Shown here: positions 1-6,583 of the stretch, in pieces
Position numbering within the stretch: the stretch's first letter is position 1
How the letters are laid out: each line of letters begins with the position of its first letter
Source: Clostridia bacterium
Lineage (GTDB): Bacteria; Bacillota_A; Clostridia; Christensenellales; Aristaeellaceae
Length of the DNA stretch: 39,418 nucleotides
NCBI GenBank assembly: GCA_025997215.1
Contig: BNUH01000026.1
Location: 1-39,418, forward strand
Reading direction: 5' to 3'
Program-made: the position numbers and the translations under genes
Notes under the pieces: generated by a model
Seen by the model: the letters and a program-made list of their open reading frames with translations, nothing else
The model's database searches: none
Told to the model about the DNA's origin: nothing

Positions 1-167
1 TCACGCCTTATGAGGCCTCGATAAAGCATTACCAGGCGGCTGAAGGCGACTATAGATTCATCACTGAAACTCCCAGCGGGATGAAAACGCGCTACTCGCT
101 TTACAGCAAAGACGGCGTCTGGCATGCCTATAGGATCGATTCAAGCATACCCATGAAGAAACATTAA
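1..167 (+). CDS. C-terminal end of an unidentified protein (partial)
   Basis: An open frame runs from the left edge (first whole codon at base 3) to a TAA at 165-167. The 54 visible residues include TETPSGMKTRYSLYSKDGVW and end in PMKKH. The mix of aromatic and charged residues and alternating polarity looks like beta-strand protein. I do not recognise the family, and the N-terminus lies outside the window. The stop is followed 52 bases later by the next gene on the same strand, so the two may be co-transcribed. Being open to the edge and having plausible protein composition are the only evidence that it is coding. Confidence 0.5.
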   Translation, partial: TPYEASIKHYQAAEGDYRFITETPSGMKTRYSLYSKDGVWHAYRIDSSIPMKKH

Positions 168-219
168 GGTTGTATAACTGATAGCTGTCCTATCGGCTTG
201 ACGGGGAGGAGGCACGACA

Positions 220-678
220 ATGACAAACACCATGCACGCCAGCGCCTTACCCTATACGCTTACTGATCCTCGCGCGGAATTGCTCGCGCTGTACGAAGAA
301 CGCCATAGCGTTCACAATGCGATTGACGCTGAAATCATGGAAGCGATAGCGGATGAGCTGGACGAGGAGAATATCGATGCAGATTACATCGAAAACATTA
401 CTGGAGATTTGGCCTTGTACAGGGAAGCGCTTGCGATGTTTTGGGATCATCCAGCGGTTGTTAAGGTTGATGAGCGTGTCGAGGAGTGCGTTACAAAGCA
501 TGAGGACTATTTCAGGGCATTGCTGGAAACGCTTTCCACGACAGATAGCTCGATCTACAATTGCTATGCGTGGGCCTTGCGCATGGGCCGCGAGTATTGG
601 ATACAGGTGCTTGAACGCGCGCTCACAAATCCTCGCGGGTACTTCACGGTATCACTACAGGGGGATAAACCAGCCTAA
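220..678 (+). CDS. Hypothetical acidic accessory protein, 152 aa
   Basis: A strong ribosome binding site (GGGGAGGAGG, 9 bases before the ATG) supports the start. The protein is acidic and mostly helical by composition (residues 18-75 are rich in E, D, A and I), with no membrane segment or signal peptide. I do not recognise a family. Its last residues, NPRGYFTVSLQGD, recur almost identically in translation at about 1848-1886, where the DNA differs mostly at synonymous positions, so the C-terminal motif seems to be conserved coding sequence. It sits with other small genes of mobile-element type between the left edge and ssrA. A phage or island accessory role is inference. Confidence 0.6.
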   Translation: MTNTMHASALPYTLTDPRAELLALYEERHSVHNAIDAEIMEAIADELDEENIDADYIENITGDLALYREALAMFWDHPAVVKVDERVEECVTKHEDYFRALLETLSTTDSSIYNCYAWALRMGREYWIQVLERALTNPRGYFTVSLQGDKPA

Positions 679-755
679 CAGGTAGGGCGGCTATGGCTTA
701 AGCGTTGTGACAGTGTAACGGCAGCAGATGAATGAACGATATGGAGGGCATAACA

Positions 756-1031
756 ATGACACTGCATGAAGTAGAGGCACGGGTTCACGACTACCAGGAA
801 CTAAAGCGTATGCGTGAAGCGCTGGATGCGGAATTAGCAGCGGTCGAGGATTCGATCAAGAATGAGATGACCGTACGCGACACTTGCGATATGGTAGCGG
901 GATGCTTTCGTGTGCGGTGGACGGCCTACACAACCTCACGGATTGATACGGCGGCGATCAAGCGGATCATGCCGGAACTGGCGGAGCGGTTCACAAAGAC
1001 AACCGAGGCGCGGCGGTTTTCAATTAACTAG
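756..1031 (+). CDS. Small phage/island-type protein, 91 aa
   Basis: The start is set at ATG 756 because GGAGGG lies 9 bases upstream; an in-frame ATG at 732 has no such site. The first 35 residues form a charged helix (VEARVHDYQELKRMREALDA) that looks coiled-coil. The second half contains the segment SRIDTAAIKRIMPELAERFT followed by KTTEARRFSIN. From memory, this pattern of a short coiled coil plus S-R-I-D-T...P-E-L...F...T...R-R-F-S is common in small uncharacterised proteins of Clostridia prophages and integrative elements. Function unknown. It is convergent with the coiled-coil gene at 1121-1498, and a pair of palindromes lies between them. Confidence 0.65.
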   Translation: MTLHEVEARVHDYQELKRMREALDAELAAVEDSIKNEMTVRDTCDMVAGCFRVRWTAYTTSRIDTAAIKRIMPELAERFTKTTEARRFSIN

Positions 1032-1040
1032 AAATTCAAA

Positions 1041-1101
1041 AATGCTAAGTATATCTTGCATTTTACATGCACAGAATGCTAGGTATACTTAGCATTCTGT
1101 G
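1041..1101. repeat. Two related palindromes between convergent genes
   Basis: Two palindromic boxes 34 bases apart share the pattern AATGCTA-R-GTATA-YYTWGCATT. The first is 1041-1062 (AATGC...GCATT, imperfect). The second, 1070-1101, has perfect 12-bp arms CACAGAATGCTA / TAGCATTCTGTG around a near-symmetric GTATAC centre. They lie between the converging genes 756-1031 and 1121-1498, so a bidirectional terminator is possible. However, the U-tracts are poor and the two boxes resemble each other, which fits operators or recombination sites better. Confidence 0.6.
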
Positions 1102-1120
1102 CTTTGAAGGTAACATTAGC

Positions 1121-1498
1121 CTACTTACTAGCCATAGCGCTAGGGAACACTCGTCGGAGTATGACATCATCTTGCGTAGACACATGCGCCTCGATGCGAG
1201 ACATTTTATCATCGAGTTTATGATACCCGTCGAAAATGACGTTCAGCTTCTGCCCATGCTCATGTTCGATGCGAGTTACAGAGCCAAGGACAAAGTCAAC
1301 TGTGCCTTTGACTTCATTGAGATCGGATTCAAGTTTGGCTTGACCGGCTTCGAGTTTCGCTTGACCGACCTTTAGTCCAGAGATGTCTGACTTCATTGAA
1401 GCTATGTCTGACTTCATTGAAGTCATGTCCGACTGGATGGCAGATATACTCGCAGCCATGCTAGAGATTACTTCCAGTATCCGTTCATCGTTACTCAT
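1121..1498 (-). CDS. Coiled-coil heptad-repeat protein, 125 aa
   Basis: This is a helical protein with a long heptad series from about residue 18 to 75. It includes SDMTSMKSDIASMKSDISGL and the repeat GQAKLEAGQAKLES, and ends with a more globular tail. The gene itself has 21-bp tandem repeats (one heptad each), visible on the plus strand at about 1383-1440 and 1330-1372, so it probably grew or shrank by slippage. GGAAGGAAGG lies 9 bases before the ATG, and a promoter is visible upstream (1533-1562). No transmembrane segment or signal peptide. Similar small coiled-coil proteins are frequent in clostridial prophages and islands; function unknown. It converges on the gene at 756-1031. Confidence 0.7.
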   Translation of the reverse strand: MSNDERILEVISSMAASISAIQSDMTSMKSDIASMKSDISGLKVGQAKLEAGQAKLESDLNEVKGTVDFVLGSVTRIEHEHGQKLNVIFDGYHKLDDKMSRIEAHVSTQDDVILRRVFPSAMASK

Positions 1499-1532
1499 AG
1501 TCGCGCCTTCCTTCCGGTTGATGGTAAAGCCT

Positions 1533-1562
1533 ATGATGGCACAAACGGCGGCATGCTGTCAA
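1533..1562 (-). promoter_or_regulatory. Putative sigma-A promoter of the coiled-coil gene
   Basis: Read on the minus strand, TTGACA (1562-1557) is separated by 18 bases from CATCAT (1538-1533), about 35 bases before the start codon. The -35 is perfect and the -10 moderate. Confidence 0.45.
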
Positions 1563-1714
1563 CAAGCACAATTACACAAAAAGCACAAGTGCGCATGTTA
1601 CTTGACGGGTCGCGTGACAAAAACCGCGCTTGCGTTGTTGGAACAACATCAACCGCAAGATGGTATCCGGTTGATAATGGTGAATTTTAAGGGTTTTTCG
1701 CGTTCTCTCTCATA

Positions 1715-1936
1715 ATGGCTTTGCTTCAAACTTGCGTGCAACTTGTGCGTACTTGCGTGCAACGTGATGAGCTTCGAACCAATTCAAGTATATATTATGC
1801 AACCACAAGAAAGATCGCGGCTTTTATACATTTGTTGCGATACACAGACCCGCGCAGGTATTTTGCCGTATCACTACAGGGGGGACAAATTAGCCTAGGT
1901 ATTGACGGGCGGGGAACCGCCCGCTTTGGCGTTTGA
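1715..1936 (+). pseudogene. Possible remnant sharing the C-terminal motif of the 220-678 gene
   Basis: The frame reads ...RYTDPRRYFAVSLQGG..., against TNPRGYFTVSLQGD in the gene at 220-678. The aligned codons differ mainly at third positions (CCT/CCG, TAC/TAT, TTC/TTT), as expected for diverged coding sequence. The upstream part of this frame has no ribosome binding site and includes the 21-base-spaced direct repeat, so I treat it as the tail of a lost paralogue and not as a functional gene. Confidence 0.3.
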
Positions 1937-2052
1937 GCATCGCGGCGTTTTGCATTTCGTTTTGCATTTGTGTCTGGTAGGGCGTAATTCGTCCGTAAAT
2001 CCAGATTTATTGTAGTGATGCTGGATGCGAAAACCCCTTGATATTGCTAGAC

Positions 2053-2081
2053 AAATCAAAAACCGAGGCACTGCCTCGGTT
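2053..2081 (-). terminator. Rho-independent terminator of ssrA
   Basis: On the minus strand a perfect GC-rich stem AACCGAGGCA / TGCCTCGGTT (2081-2061) is followed by TTTGATTTG. It starts 11 bases after the tmRNA discriminator base. Confidence 0.85.
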
Positions 2082-2091
2082 CCTGAAATTG

Positions 2092-2442
2092 TGGAGGTGA
2101 GGGGAGTCGAACCCCTGTCCGAAAACCTGAACGCTAAGGCATCTCCGAGCGCAGCTTATGCTTTAGATTTCCCCTTCGCGGGCTCCCACAAGCAGGATCG
2201 AGCGTCGGGTAGCTTCATAAATACGATCGCGCGGCAAAGCTTACGCGGATCATTTTCCTACATCGATGACGCCGGACACCCTAAGCCGTAGGCGCTTAGG
2301 GACCGACGGACGGCCTTAGGCCGCCATCGGCAGAGCCGAATACTCGTTGTTCGCAGTTATAACTTTCCCGCTTTTTCCGTGGTTCGGGGCCACGGCTCGC
2401 TTCCTTAACGCACAATGCTCCCGTCGAAACCAGTACACCCCC
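2092..2442 (-). ncRNA. ssrA: tmRNA (transfer-messenger RNA)
   Basis: tmRNA rescues stalled ribosomes with SmpB and tags the nascent chain for proteolysis. The 5' acceptor half GGGGGTG (2442-2436) pairs with CACCTCC (2099-2093), with one G-U pair, and a discriminator A sits at 2092. CCA is not encoded. The 5' domain has the typical TTTCGACGGGAGC stretch, and the T-arm reads AGGGG-TTCGACT-CCCCT. The tag frame is GCG AAC AAC GAG TAT TCG GCT CTG CCG ATG GCG GCC TAA, giving ANNEYSALPMAA. The Ala-Ala end is usual; the preceding Met is less common. The gene begins only 4 bases after the smpB stop codon. I see no good promoter in the end of smpB, so processing from a joint transcript is likely. Confidence 0.95.
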
Positions 2443-2446
2443 ATGC

Positions 2447-2929
2447 TCATTCGTCGCGAGACGAACGATTGTGGCGACTCATTGCCCGCTCAATGTCGCG
2501 ATCGGCATCGCGTTTGGCAAGATCGTCGCGTTTGTCGTAAAGTTTTTTGCCGCGGCATAGGCCGAGGATCAACTTCATCCGACCGTTGGCTAGGATAATT
2601 TCCAATGGAACGAGCGCGAATCCTTGGCGCTGCACCAGCCCGGCCAGCCGACGGATTTCGGATTTATGCATCAGCAGTTTCTTGTCGCGCAGCGGATCGG
2701 CGTTGAACCTATTCCCTTGCTCGTATGGGCTGATGTGCATGCCGTGCACCAGCATCTCGCCGCTGACGACCGACGCGTAACAATCGCGCAGGTTCGCGCG
2801 GCCCGCGCGCAGCGACTTGACCTCCGTGCCCTGGAGCACCAATCCGCACTCGAACGTCTCATCCACGAAGTAATCGTGCCGCGCCTTGCGATTGTGTGCG
2901 ATGGATTTATGTAGCTTTTGCTGCGGCAT
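2447..2929 (-). CDS. smpB: SsrA-binding protein SmpB, 160 aa
   Basis: SmpB binds the tRNA-like domain of tmRNA and lets it enter stalled ribosomes. Family hallmarks are present: N-terminal [13 protein letters not shown], the block [20 protein letters not shown] near residues 26-45, and the segment [20 protein letters not shown] leading into a basic C-terminal tail. Length is normal (about 150-160 aa). CTGGAGGG lies 5 bases before the ATG and a strong promoter lies upstream. The stop codon is 4 bases from the 5' end of ssrA, so the partner protein and RNA form one transcription unit. SmpB is usually preceded by rnr; here an ABC transporter operon precedes it. Confidence 0.97.
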   Translation of the reverse strand: MPQQKLHKSIAHNRKARHDYFVDETFECGLVLQGTEVKSLRAGRANLRDCYASVVSGEMLVHGMHISPYEQGNRFNADPLRDKKLLMHKSEIRRLAGLVQRQGFALVPLEIILANGRMKLILGLCRGKKLYDKRDDLAKRDADRDIERAMSRHNRSSRDE

Positions 2930-2967
2930 GCGCCCTCCAGTTATGCAGACGGGACTCCGTAACGATA

Positions 2968-2996
2968 ATTATAACATATGCCCGACGAATGTGCAA
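2968..2996 (-). promoter_or_regulatory. Sigma-A promoter of smpB-ssrA
   Basis: On the minus strand TTGCAC (2996-2991), a 17-base spacer and TATAAT (2973-2968). The -10 is perfect and lies about 39 bases before the smpB ATG. Confidence 0.85.
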
Positions 2997-3024
2997 GGAT
3001 TTGCTTGAATTGTTTAATAACAAC

Positions 3025-3822
3025 TCACTGTGACAACAACATCCTATCGTTATCCAACGCCTGACCGCTGGCCTGCTCAAACATCGCCAGCAAATCCTCC
3101 ACCGTAAGCCGCCGCTTATCCTCGTCGCGAACGTCCACGATGACGCGGCCTTCGTGCATCATGAGCAACCGATTGCCGTACGCCAAGGCGTGGCGCATAT
3201 TGTGCGTAACCATCAGCGTGGTCAGCTTATCTTTTTGGACGAACTCGTTGGTGAGCGTGAGCACTTTTTCAGCCGTCTTTGGGTCGAGCGCGGCGGTGTG
3301 TTCATCTAATAATAATAGTTTTGGTGTCTTTAGGATCGCCATCACGAGCGTGAGCGCTTGACGCTGGCCGCCGGATAGCAGACCGACCTTGCCATTGGTG
3401 CGATGTTCCAACCCCAGCCCCAGCGCGCTGAGCATCTCGGCATAGCGCGCGCGTTCGGGATGGGTGACGCCCCAGCGGAGTGTGCGGCGCTGGCCGCGCC
3501 GATTCGCTAGCGCGAGGTTCTCCTCGATAGTCATGTCGGCCGCCGTGCCCATCATCGGATCCTGGAATACGCGGCCCAGATATTTGGCGCGCTTGTGCTC
3601 GCTCCAGCGGTTGACCAGTATGCCGTCGATGCGGATCTCGCCCGCGTCGATAGGGAATACCCCCGCGACACAGTTAAGCAGGGTGGATTTTCCAGCGCCG
3701 TTGCCGCCGATCATCGTCACGAAGTCGCCGCCGCCGATCGTCAGCGAGACGTCGGACAGCGCGCCCTTTTCGTTGGGCGTGCCGCGGTTGAATATCTTCG
3801 TCAGCCGTGTGACCGTAAGCAC
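3025..3822 (-). CDS. ABC transporter ATP-binding protein (TrpXYZ-like system), 265 aa
   Basis: This is the ATPase of a three-gene importer. Walker A is GGNGAGKST (residues 39-47), the Q-loop glutamine is in RVFQDP (about 87), the signature is LSGGQRQ (149-155), Walker B is LLLLDE (169-174) and the switch histidine is in MVTHNMRHAL (207). The start overlaps the permease gene by 22 bases, showing translational coupling. It matches the single-domain ATPase that accompanies PF04392-type binding proteins, which in some Firmicutes are annotated as tryptophan or tyrosine transporters. The substrate is not readable from the ATPase. The DEH instead of the common DEP after Walker B is typical of this subgroup from memory. 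Confidence 0.93.
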   Translation of the reverse strand: MLTVTRLTKIFNRGTPNEKGALSDVSLTIGGGDFVTMIGGNGAGKSTLLNCVAGVFPIDAGEIRIDGILVNRWSEHKRAKYLGRVFQDPMMGTAADMTIEENLALANRRGQRRTLRWGVTHPERARYAEMLSALGLGLEHRTNGKVGLLSGGQRQALTLVMAILKTPKLLLLDEHTAALDPKTAEKVLTLTNEFVQKDKLTTLMVTHNMRHALAYGNRLLMMHEGRVIVDVRDEDKRRLTVEDLLAMFEQASGQALDNDRMLLSQ

Positions 3823-4739
3823 TGTTCGGCCTCCTTCACAGACGGCGGCTTGCGAGCGCCTCGCAATCTGGCGGCGACGTGGGGCATGGATAATGCGGCG
3901 GCGACCGTGATCGCCGTGAAGAGTTTCAGGTCGTTGGGGTTCATGCCTAATTCCATAACAAGAGCTATTATGATTCTATAAGCCACGGCGCCCAGCACGA
4001 CCGACAGCAGTCTGACAAACAGGTGGCGCTTGCCGAACAGCACCTCACCGACTATTAACGATGCTAAACCTATAACGATTGAACCCATACCCATTTGAAT
4101 GTCGGCGAACGATTGCGACTGCCCGATCAACGCGCCTGAAAGCGAGACGAGGCCGTTGCTAAGCATCAGCCCGATGATAATCATGGTGTCGGTGTGCACA
4201 CCATTCGCTCGAACCATATTGGGATTGTTGCCCGTAGCGCGCAGCGCGCTGCCCAGCTCGGTGCCAAAGAACCAGTATAATGCCGTAATAATTATGATCG
4301 CCAGCCCGCCGCCGACGATTATCCAGGAGGCGTACTTGCTCATGCCAAGGCTTTGTATAGGTGTGAATAACGTTTTCATTCTTAGAATGGATATATTGGC
4401 CGTGCCCATCACGTGCAGGTTGATCGACCATAATGCGATCATAGTGAGTATGCCTGATAACAATGCGGGGATGCGCAGCTTGGTATGGAGTATACCGGTG
4501 ATAAATCCAGCCAATAAGCCGCAGACAAAGGCGAGTATGGTACCCAGGATAGCGCCGTGTCCGGCGCGGATCATCGCGGTGCAGGCCGCCGCGCCGAGCG
4601 TGATGCTGCCTTCAACGGTCAGATCCGCTATATCCAGTATGCGGTATGTAATATATATACCGATAACCATGATAGACCAAAGCAACCCGAGCGATACAGC
4701 CGGGATGCCCAGGGATATGGCAGACTGGATGACGGCCAT
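3801..4739 (-). CDS. ABC transporter permease (TrpXYZ-like system), 312 aa
   Basis: Hydrophobic throughout, with roughly eight or nine membrane segments, of the BPD_transp_2 / LivH-like type. Motif-like stretches are RILDIADLTVEGSITLGAA near residues 34-52 and GLMLSNGLVSLSGALIGQSQ in the middle. Start chosen at 4739 (MAVIQSAISL): AAGGGGAG lies 4-5 bases before it, whereas the in-frame ATG at 4754 has no ribosome binding site. It is separated from the binding-protein gene by a terminator-like hairpin and overlaps the ATPase gene. Together the three form an importer for a small substrate, possibly an aromatic amino acid. Confidence 0.9.
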   Translation of the reverse strand: MAVIQSAISLGIPAVSLGLLWSIMVIGIYITYRILDIADLTVEGSITLGAAACTAMIRAGHGAILGTILAFVCGLLAGFITGILHTKLRIPALLSGILTMIALWSINLHVMGTANISILRMKTLFTPIQSLGMSKYASWIIVGGGLAIIIITALYWFFGTELGSALRATGNNPNMVRANGVHTDTMIIIGLMLSNGLVSLSGALIGQSQSFADIQMGMGSIVIGLASLIVGEVLFGKRHLFVRLLSVVLGAVAYRIIIALVMELGMNPNDLKLFTAITVAAALSMPHVAARLRGARKPPSVKEAEQCLRSHG

Positions 4740-4773
4740 GCAGCTCCCCTTCATGAAAAGTTAAGCAAAATTT

Positions 4774-4810
4774 AGAAAAAACGGTGGGACACGGTGAACC
4801 GTGCCCCACC
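4774..4810 (-). terminator. Internal terminator/attenuator between binding protein and permease
   Basis: On the minus strand GGTGGGGCACGG (4810-4799), loop TTCA and CCGTGTCCCACC form a 12-bp stem with one G-U pair, followed by GTTTTTT. It lies 10 bases past the binding-protein stop. Partial termination here would give more binding protein than permease, a common arrangement. Confidence 0.85.
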
Positions 4811-4820
4811 ATCGTATCAG

Positions 4821-5816
4821 TTATTCCATGTCAAACGCGTACTGCACCAGCTCTTCCGGTATCGCGATGCCAATATCGTCGGCGACCGTTTTATTGACAG
4901 AATAATCGTATTCGGTCTGGCTTTCGACGGGCATCTCGCTGATCTTCAGCGTCGGATCCTGGAGCAAGCGGACAGCCATCAGTCCCGTTTGGTATCCCAG
5001 ATTATAGTAATTTATACCAATTGTCGCCAGTCCGCCTTGTGTCACCATGCCAGATTCGCCGCAGATGACGGGCTTCTTGGCGTCGATGGAGACGCCGTAG
5101 ATGATGGGCATGGAGGACGCCATCACGTTGTCAGTGGGCAGATAGACCGCGTCAACCTGCTTCATTATGGATTCGGCGGCTTGCTGAACCTCGTTGCTGC
5201 TGGTGACCGTTACCTCCACATAAGTAAGACCGCGGGATTCGATGGCGGCTTTGGCGGCCTGGGCCTGCACGACGGAGTTAACCTCGCCGGAATTGTAGAG
5301 CACGCCGACGGATTTTGCGTCCGGTACGAAGGCTTGAACCAAGCCGATCTGGGTGTCGATGGACGCCATATCCGTGGTGCCAGAGACGTTCGTGCCGGGC
5401 AGCTCGTTGGATTCAACCAGGCGCGCCTCGACAAAATCCGTAATCGCCGTTGCGAGAATTGGGATATCGGTCGTCTTGCCCGCGACGGCAAGGGCGGCGG
5501 GCGTGGCTATCGCGAGGATCAGATCCTCGCCGTTGCTGACGAACCGATCCGCGATGGTGGATAGGTTGGATTGGTCGCCTTGGCCATTCTGGAAGTCGAT
5601 TATGATATTCTCGCCATCGGTATAACCGTTATCCTTCAAGGCGTCGATGAAGCCTTGGCAGGATGCGTCCAGCGCGACATGCTGAACCAGCTGGATGATG
5701 CCGATCTTGATCTTTGGCGTTTCCTCGGCGGAGGCGGATATCGCGCCAAACAGCATCGTCAGAACCATCAACGCTGTCAGGATGCGGGTCAACACGCGCT
5801 TACAACCATTAGTCAC
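4821..5816 (-). CDS. ABC transporter substrate-binding protein (PF04392 / TrpX-like), 331 aa
   Basis: Periplasmic-binding-protein fold typical of PF04392: after the leader comes KIKIGIIQLVQHVALDASCQ, then GFIDALKDNGYTDGENI, and later NYYNLGYQTGLMAVRLL near the C-terminus. The start is GTG at 5816, with GGGAGAGGA 6 bases upstream. The leader is a type I signal peptide (hydrophobic LTALMVLTMLFGAISASA, probable cut after ASA) with no lipobox cysteine. That is unusual for a binding protein in a single-membrane bacterium, where these are normally lipoproteins. It is the first gene of the importer operon and has its own promoter and a palindrome downstream of the -10. The ligand is inferred only from family annotation. 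Confidence 0.92.
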   Translation of the reverse strand: MTNGCKRVLTRILTALMVLTMLFGAISASAEETPKIKIGIIQLVQHVALDASCQGFIDALKDNGYTDGENIIIDFQNGQGDQSNLSTIADRFVSNGEDLILAIATPAALAVAGKTTDIPILATAITDFVEARLVESNELPGTNVSGTTDMASIDTQIGLVQAFVPDAKSVGVLYNSGEVNSVVQAQAAKAAIESRGLTYVEVTVTSSNEVQQAAESIMKQVDAVYLPTDNVMASSMPIIYGVSIDAKKPVICGESGMVTQGGLATIGINYYNLGYQTGLMAVRLLQDPTLKISEMPVESQTEYDYSVNKTVADDIGIAIPEELVQYAFDME

Positions 5817-5835
5817 GTCGAATCCTCTCCCTTAT

Positions 5836-5851
5836 TGTAGATTATTCTACA
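5836..5851 (-). promoter_or_regulatory. Operator-like palindrome TGTAGA-N4-TCTACA
   Basis: A perfect 6+6 inverted repeat just downstream of the -10 box of the binding-protein promoter, covering the expected start of transcription. A repressor site is the simplest reading. The regulator is unknown, and no T-box or other riboswitch is visible in this short leader. Confidence 0.45.
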
Positions 5852-5859
5852 TTGCACAC

Positions 5860-5888
5860 ATGATACACCCATTCGACAGATTCGTCAA
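5860..5888 (-). promoter_or_regulatory. Sigma-A promoter of the ABC importer operon
   Basis: On the minus strand TTGACG (5888-5883), 17 bases, TATCAT (5865-5860). The sequence upstream of the -35 (5900-5922) is repeated upstream of the neighbouring lipoprotein promoter. Confidence 0.75.
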
Positions 5889-5932
5889 TAATACCAAATT
5901 CACAAATGTTCGGCAGGAATATTGAATATATT

Positions 5933-6427
5933 CTACTTAACACTTGACAGGATAACCCAAACCAATTCGTTGTTGATCGTGCTATAGGCGATTGTAAACG
6001 TGACAAAATTTCCTTTGTCAATGTATGTATTCGCCTTTATTTTCTGTTCGCTGTCGAACCAATAGTTATTGTAGTTTTCGCCTAAAATATCTATTGTTTC
6101 ATCGATTGTAGACGGGTAAGCGTTGTTGTTTAGAGAAAACGGAATAGCTGAAAATGTGCCGCATAGCCTTGTAATTAGCCCGTTTTCATCTACTGCGATG
6201 CGGATTTCATTATAATCATAGGTGTATTCTGAATTAGCAATATCCGCTGGTGTGTATTTTGTTAAGTCGGCATTGTCTATGGATACCCCAATTTTCAACC
6301 CGTCTATTTCAATGTTGGACAGATCCGTTGATTGTATGCCGCTGTCCGTCTTAACCCTTTGGCCGCTATCGCAACTAACAAAAAGCAACAGCAACGGTAT
6401 GAAAAGCAAAAGGCAAAATTTGCGCAT
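5933..6427 (-). CDS. Hypothetical lipoprotein, 164 aa
   Basis: A signal peptide with a lipobox starts the protein: KFCLLLFIPLLLLFVSC, with acylation expected at C19. The mature part (DSGQRVKTDSG... through a Tyr/Asn-rich middle) has beta-strand character and no family I recognise. The gene is noticeably richer in A and T than its neighbours, so it may have a different origin. GGGAG lies 8 bases before the ATG. Its promoter closely resembles that of the ABC importer downstream on the same strand, and with no terminator between them read-through is possible. A role linked to the transporter is inference. Confidence 0.7.
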   Translation of the reverse strand: MRKFCLLLFIPLLLLFVSCDSGQRVKTDSGIQSTDLSNIEIDGLKIGVSIDNADLTKYTPADIANSEYTYDYNEIRIAVDENGLITRLCGTFSAIPFSLNNNAYPSTIDETIDILGENYNNYWFDSEQKIKANTYIDKGNFVTFTIAYSTINNELVWVILSSVK

Positions 6428-6465
6428 GGTTTTTCTCCCTTACGGCTTAATCAATCTACTTTTGT

Positions 6466-6494
6466 AGTATACACTGGAAAAATGAATTCGTCAA
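6466..6494 (-). promoter_or_regulatory. Sigma-A promoter of the lipoprotein gene
   Basis: On the minus strand TTGACG (6494-6489), 17 bases, TATACT (6471-6466). Immediately after the -10 lies CTAC-AAAA-GTAG (6457-6468), a small inverted repeat. The region 6498-6520 upstream matches 5900-5922 at 19 of 23 positions. Confidence 0.75.
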
Positions 6495-6583
6495 ACCTCA
6501 CAAGTGCACAGCAGGAATATAGATAAGCCGTCGCGAATTATGACGGGGATACTATGGCTCGTTTGGAATGGAGGGATCACGAC

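Larger units (their letters stand above)
1499..2052. other. Intergenic stretch with short repeats and a gene remnant
   Basis: No convincing intact gene is seen in about 550 bases. Visible structure: a bulged hairpin at 1629-1659 (CTTGCG...CGCAAG around TGTTG/CAACA); a 13-base direct repeat ACTTGCGTGCAAC at 1730 and 1751, 21 bases apart; a fragment at about 1848-1886 coding for DPRRYFAVSLQGG, matching the C-terminus of the gene at 220-678; and a tandem TTTTGCATTT at 1948-1971. The fragment and the lack of genes suggest decayed mobile-element DNA. Confidence 0.5.

Noticed and set aside
1070..1101. Simple bidirectional terminator
   Set aside because: The stem is strong, but U-tracts are poor on both sides and a second related palindrome lies next to it. 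Kept open as a repeat instead.
5817..5860. T-box or other riboswitch controlling the TrpXYZ-like importer
   Set aside because: The leader between the -10 box and the start codon is only about 40 bases and contains no T-box sequence or antiterminator.
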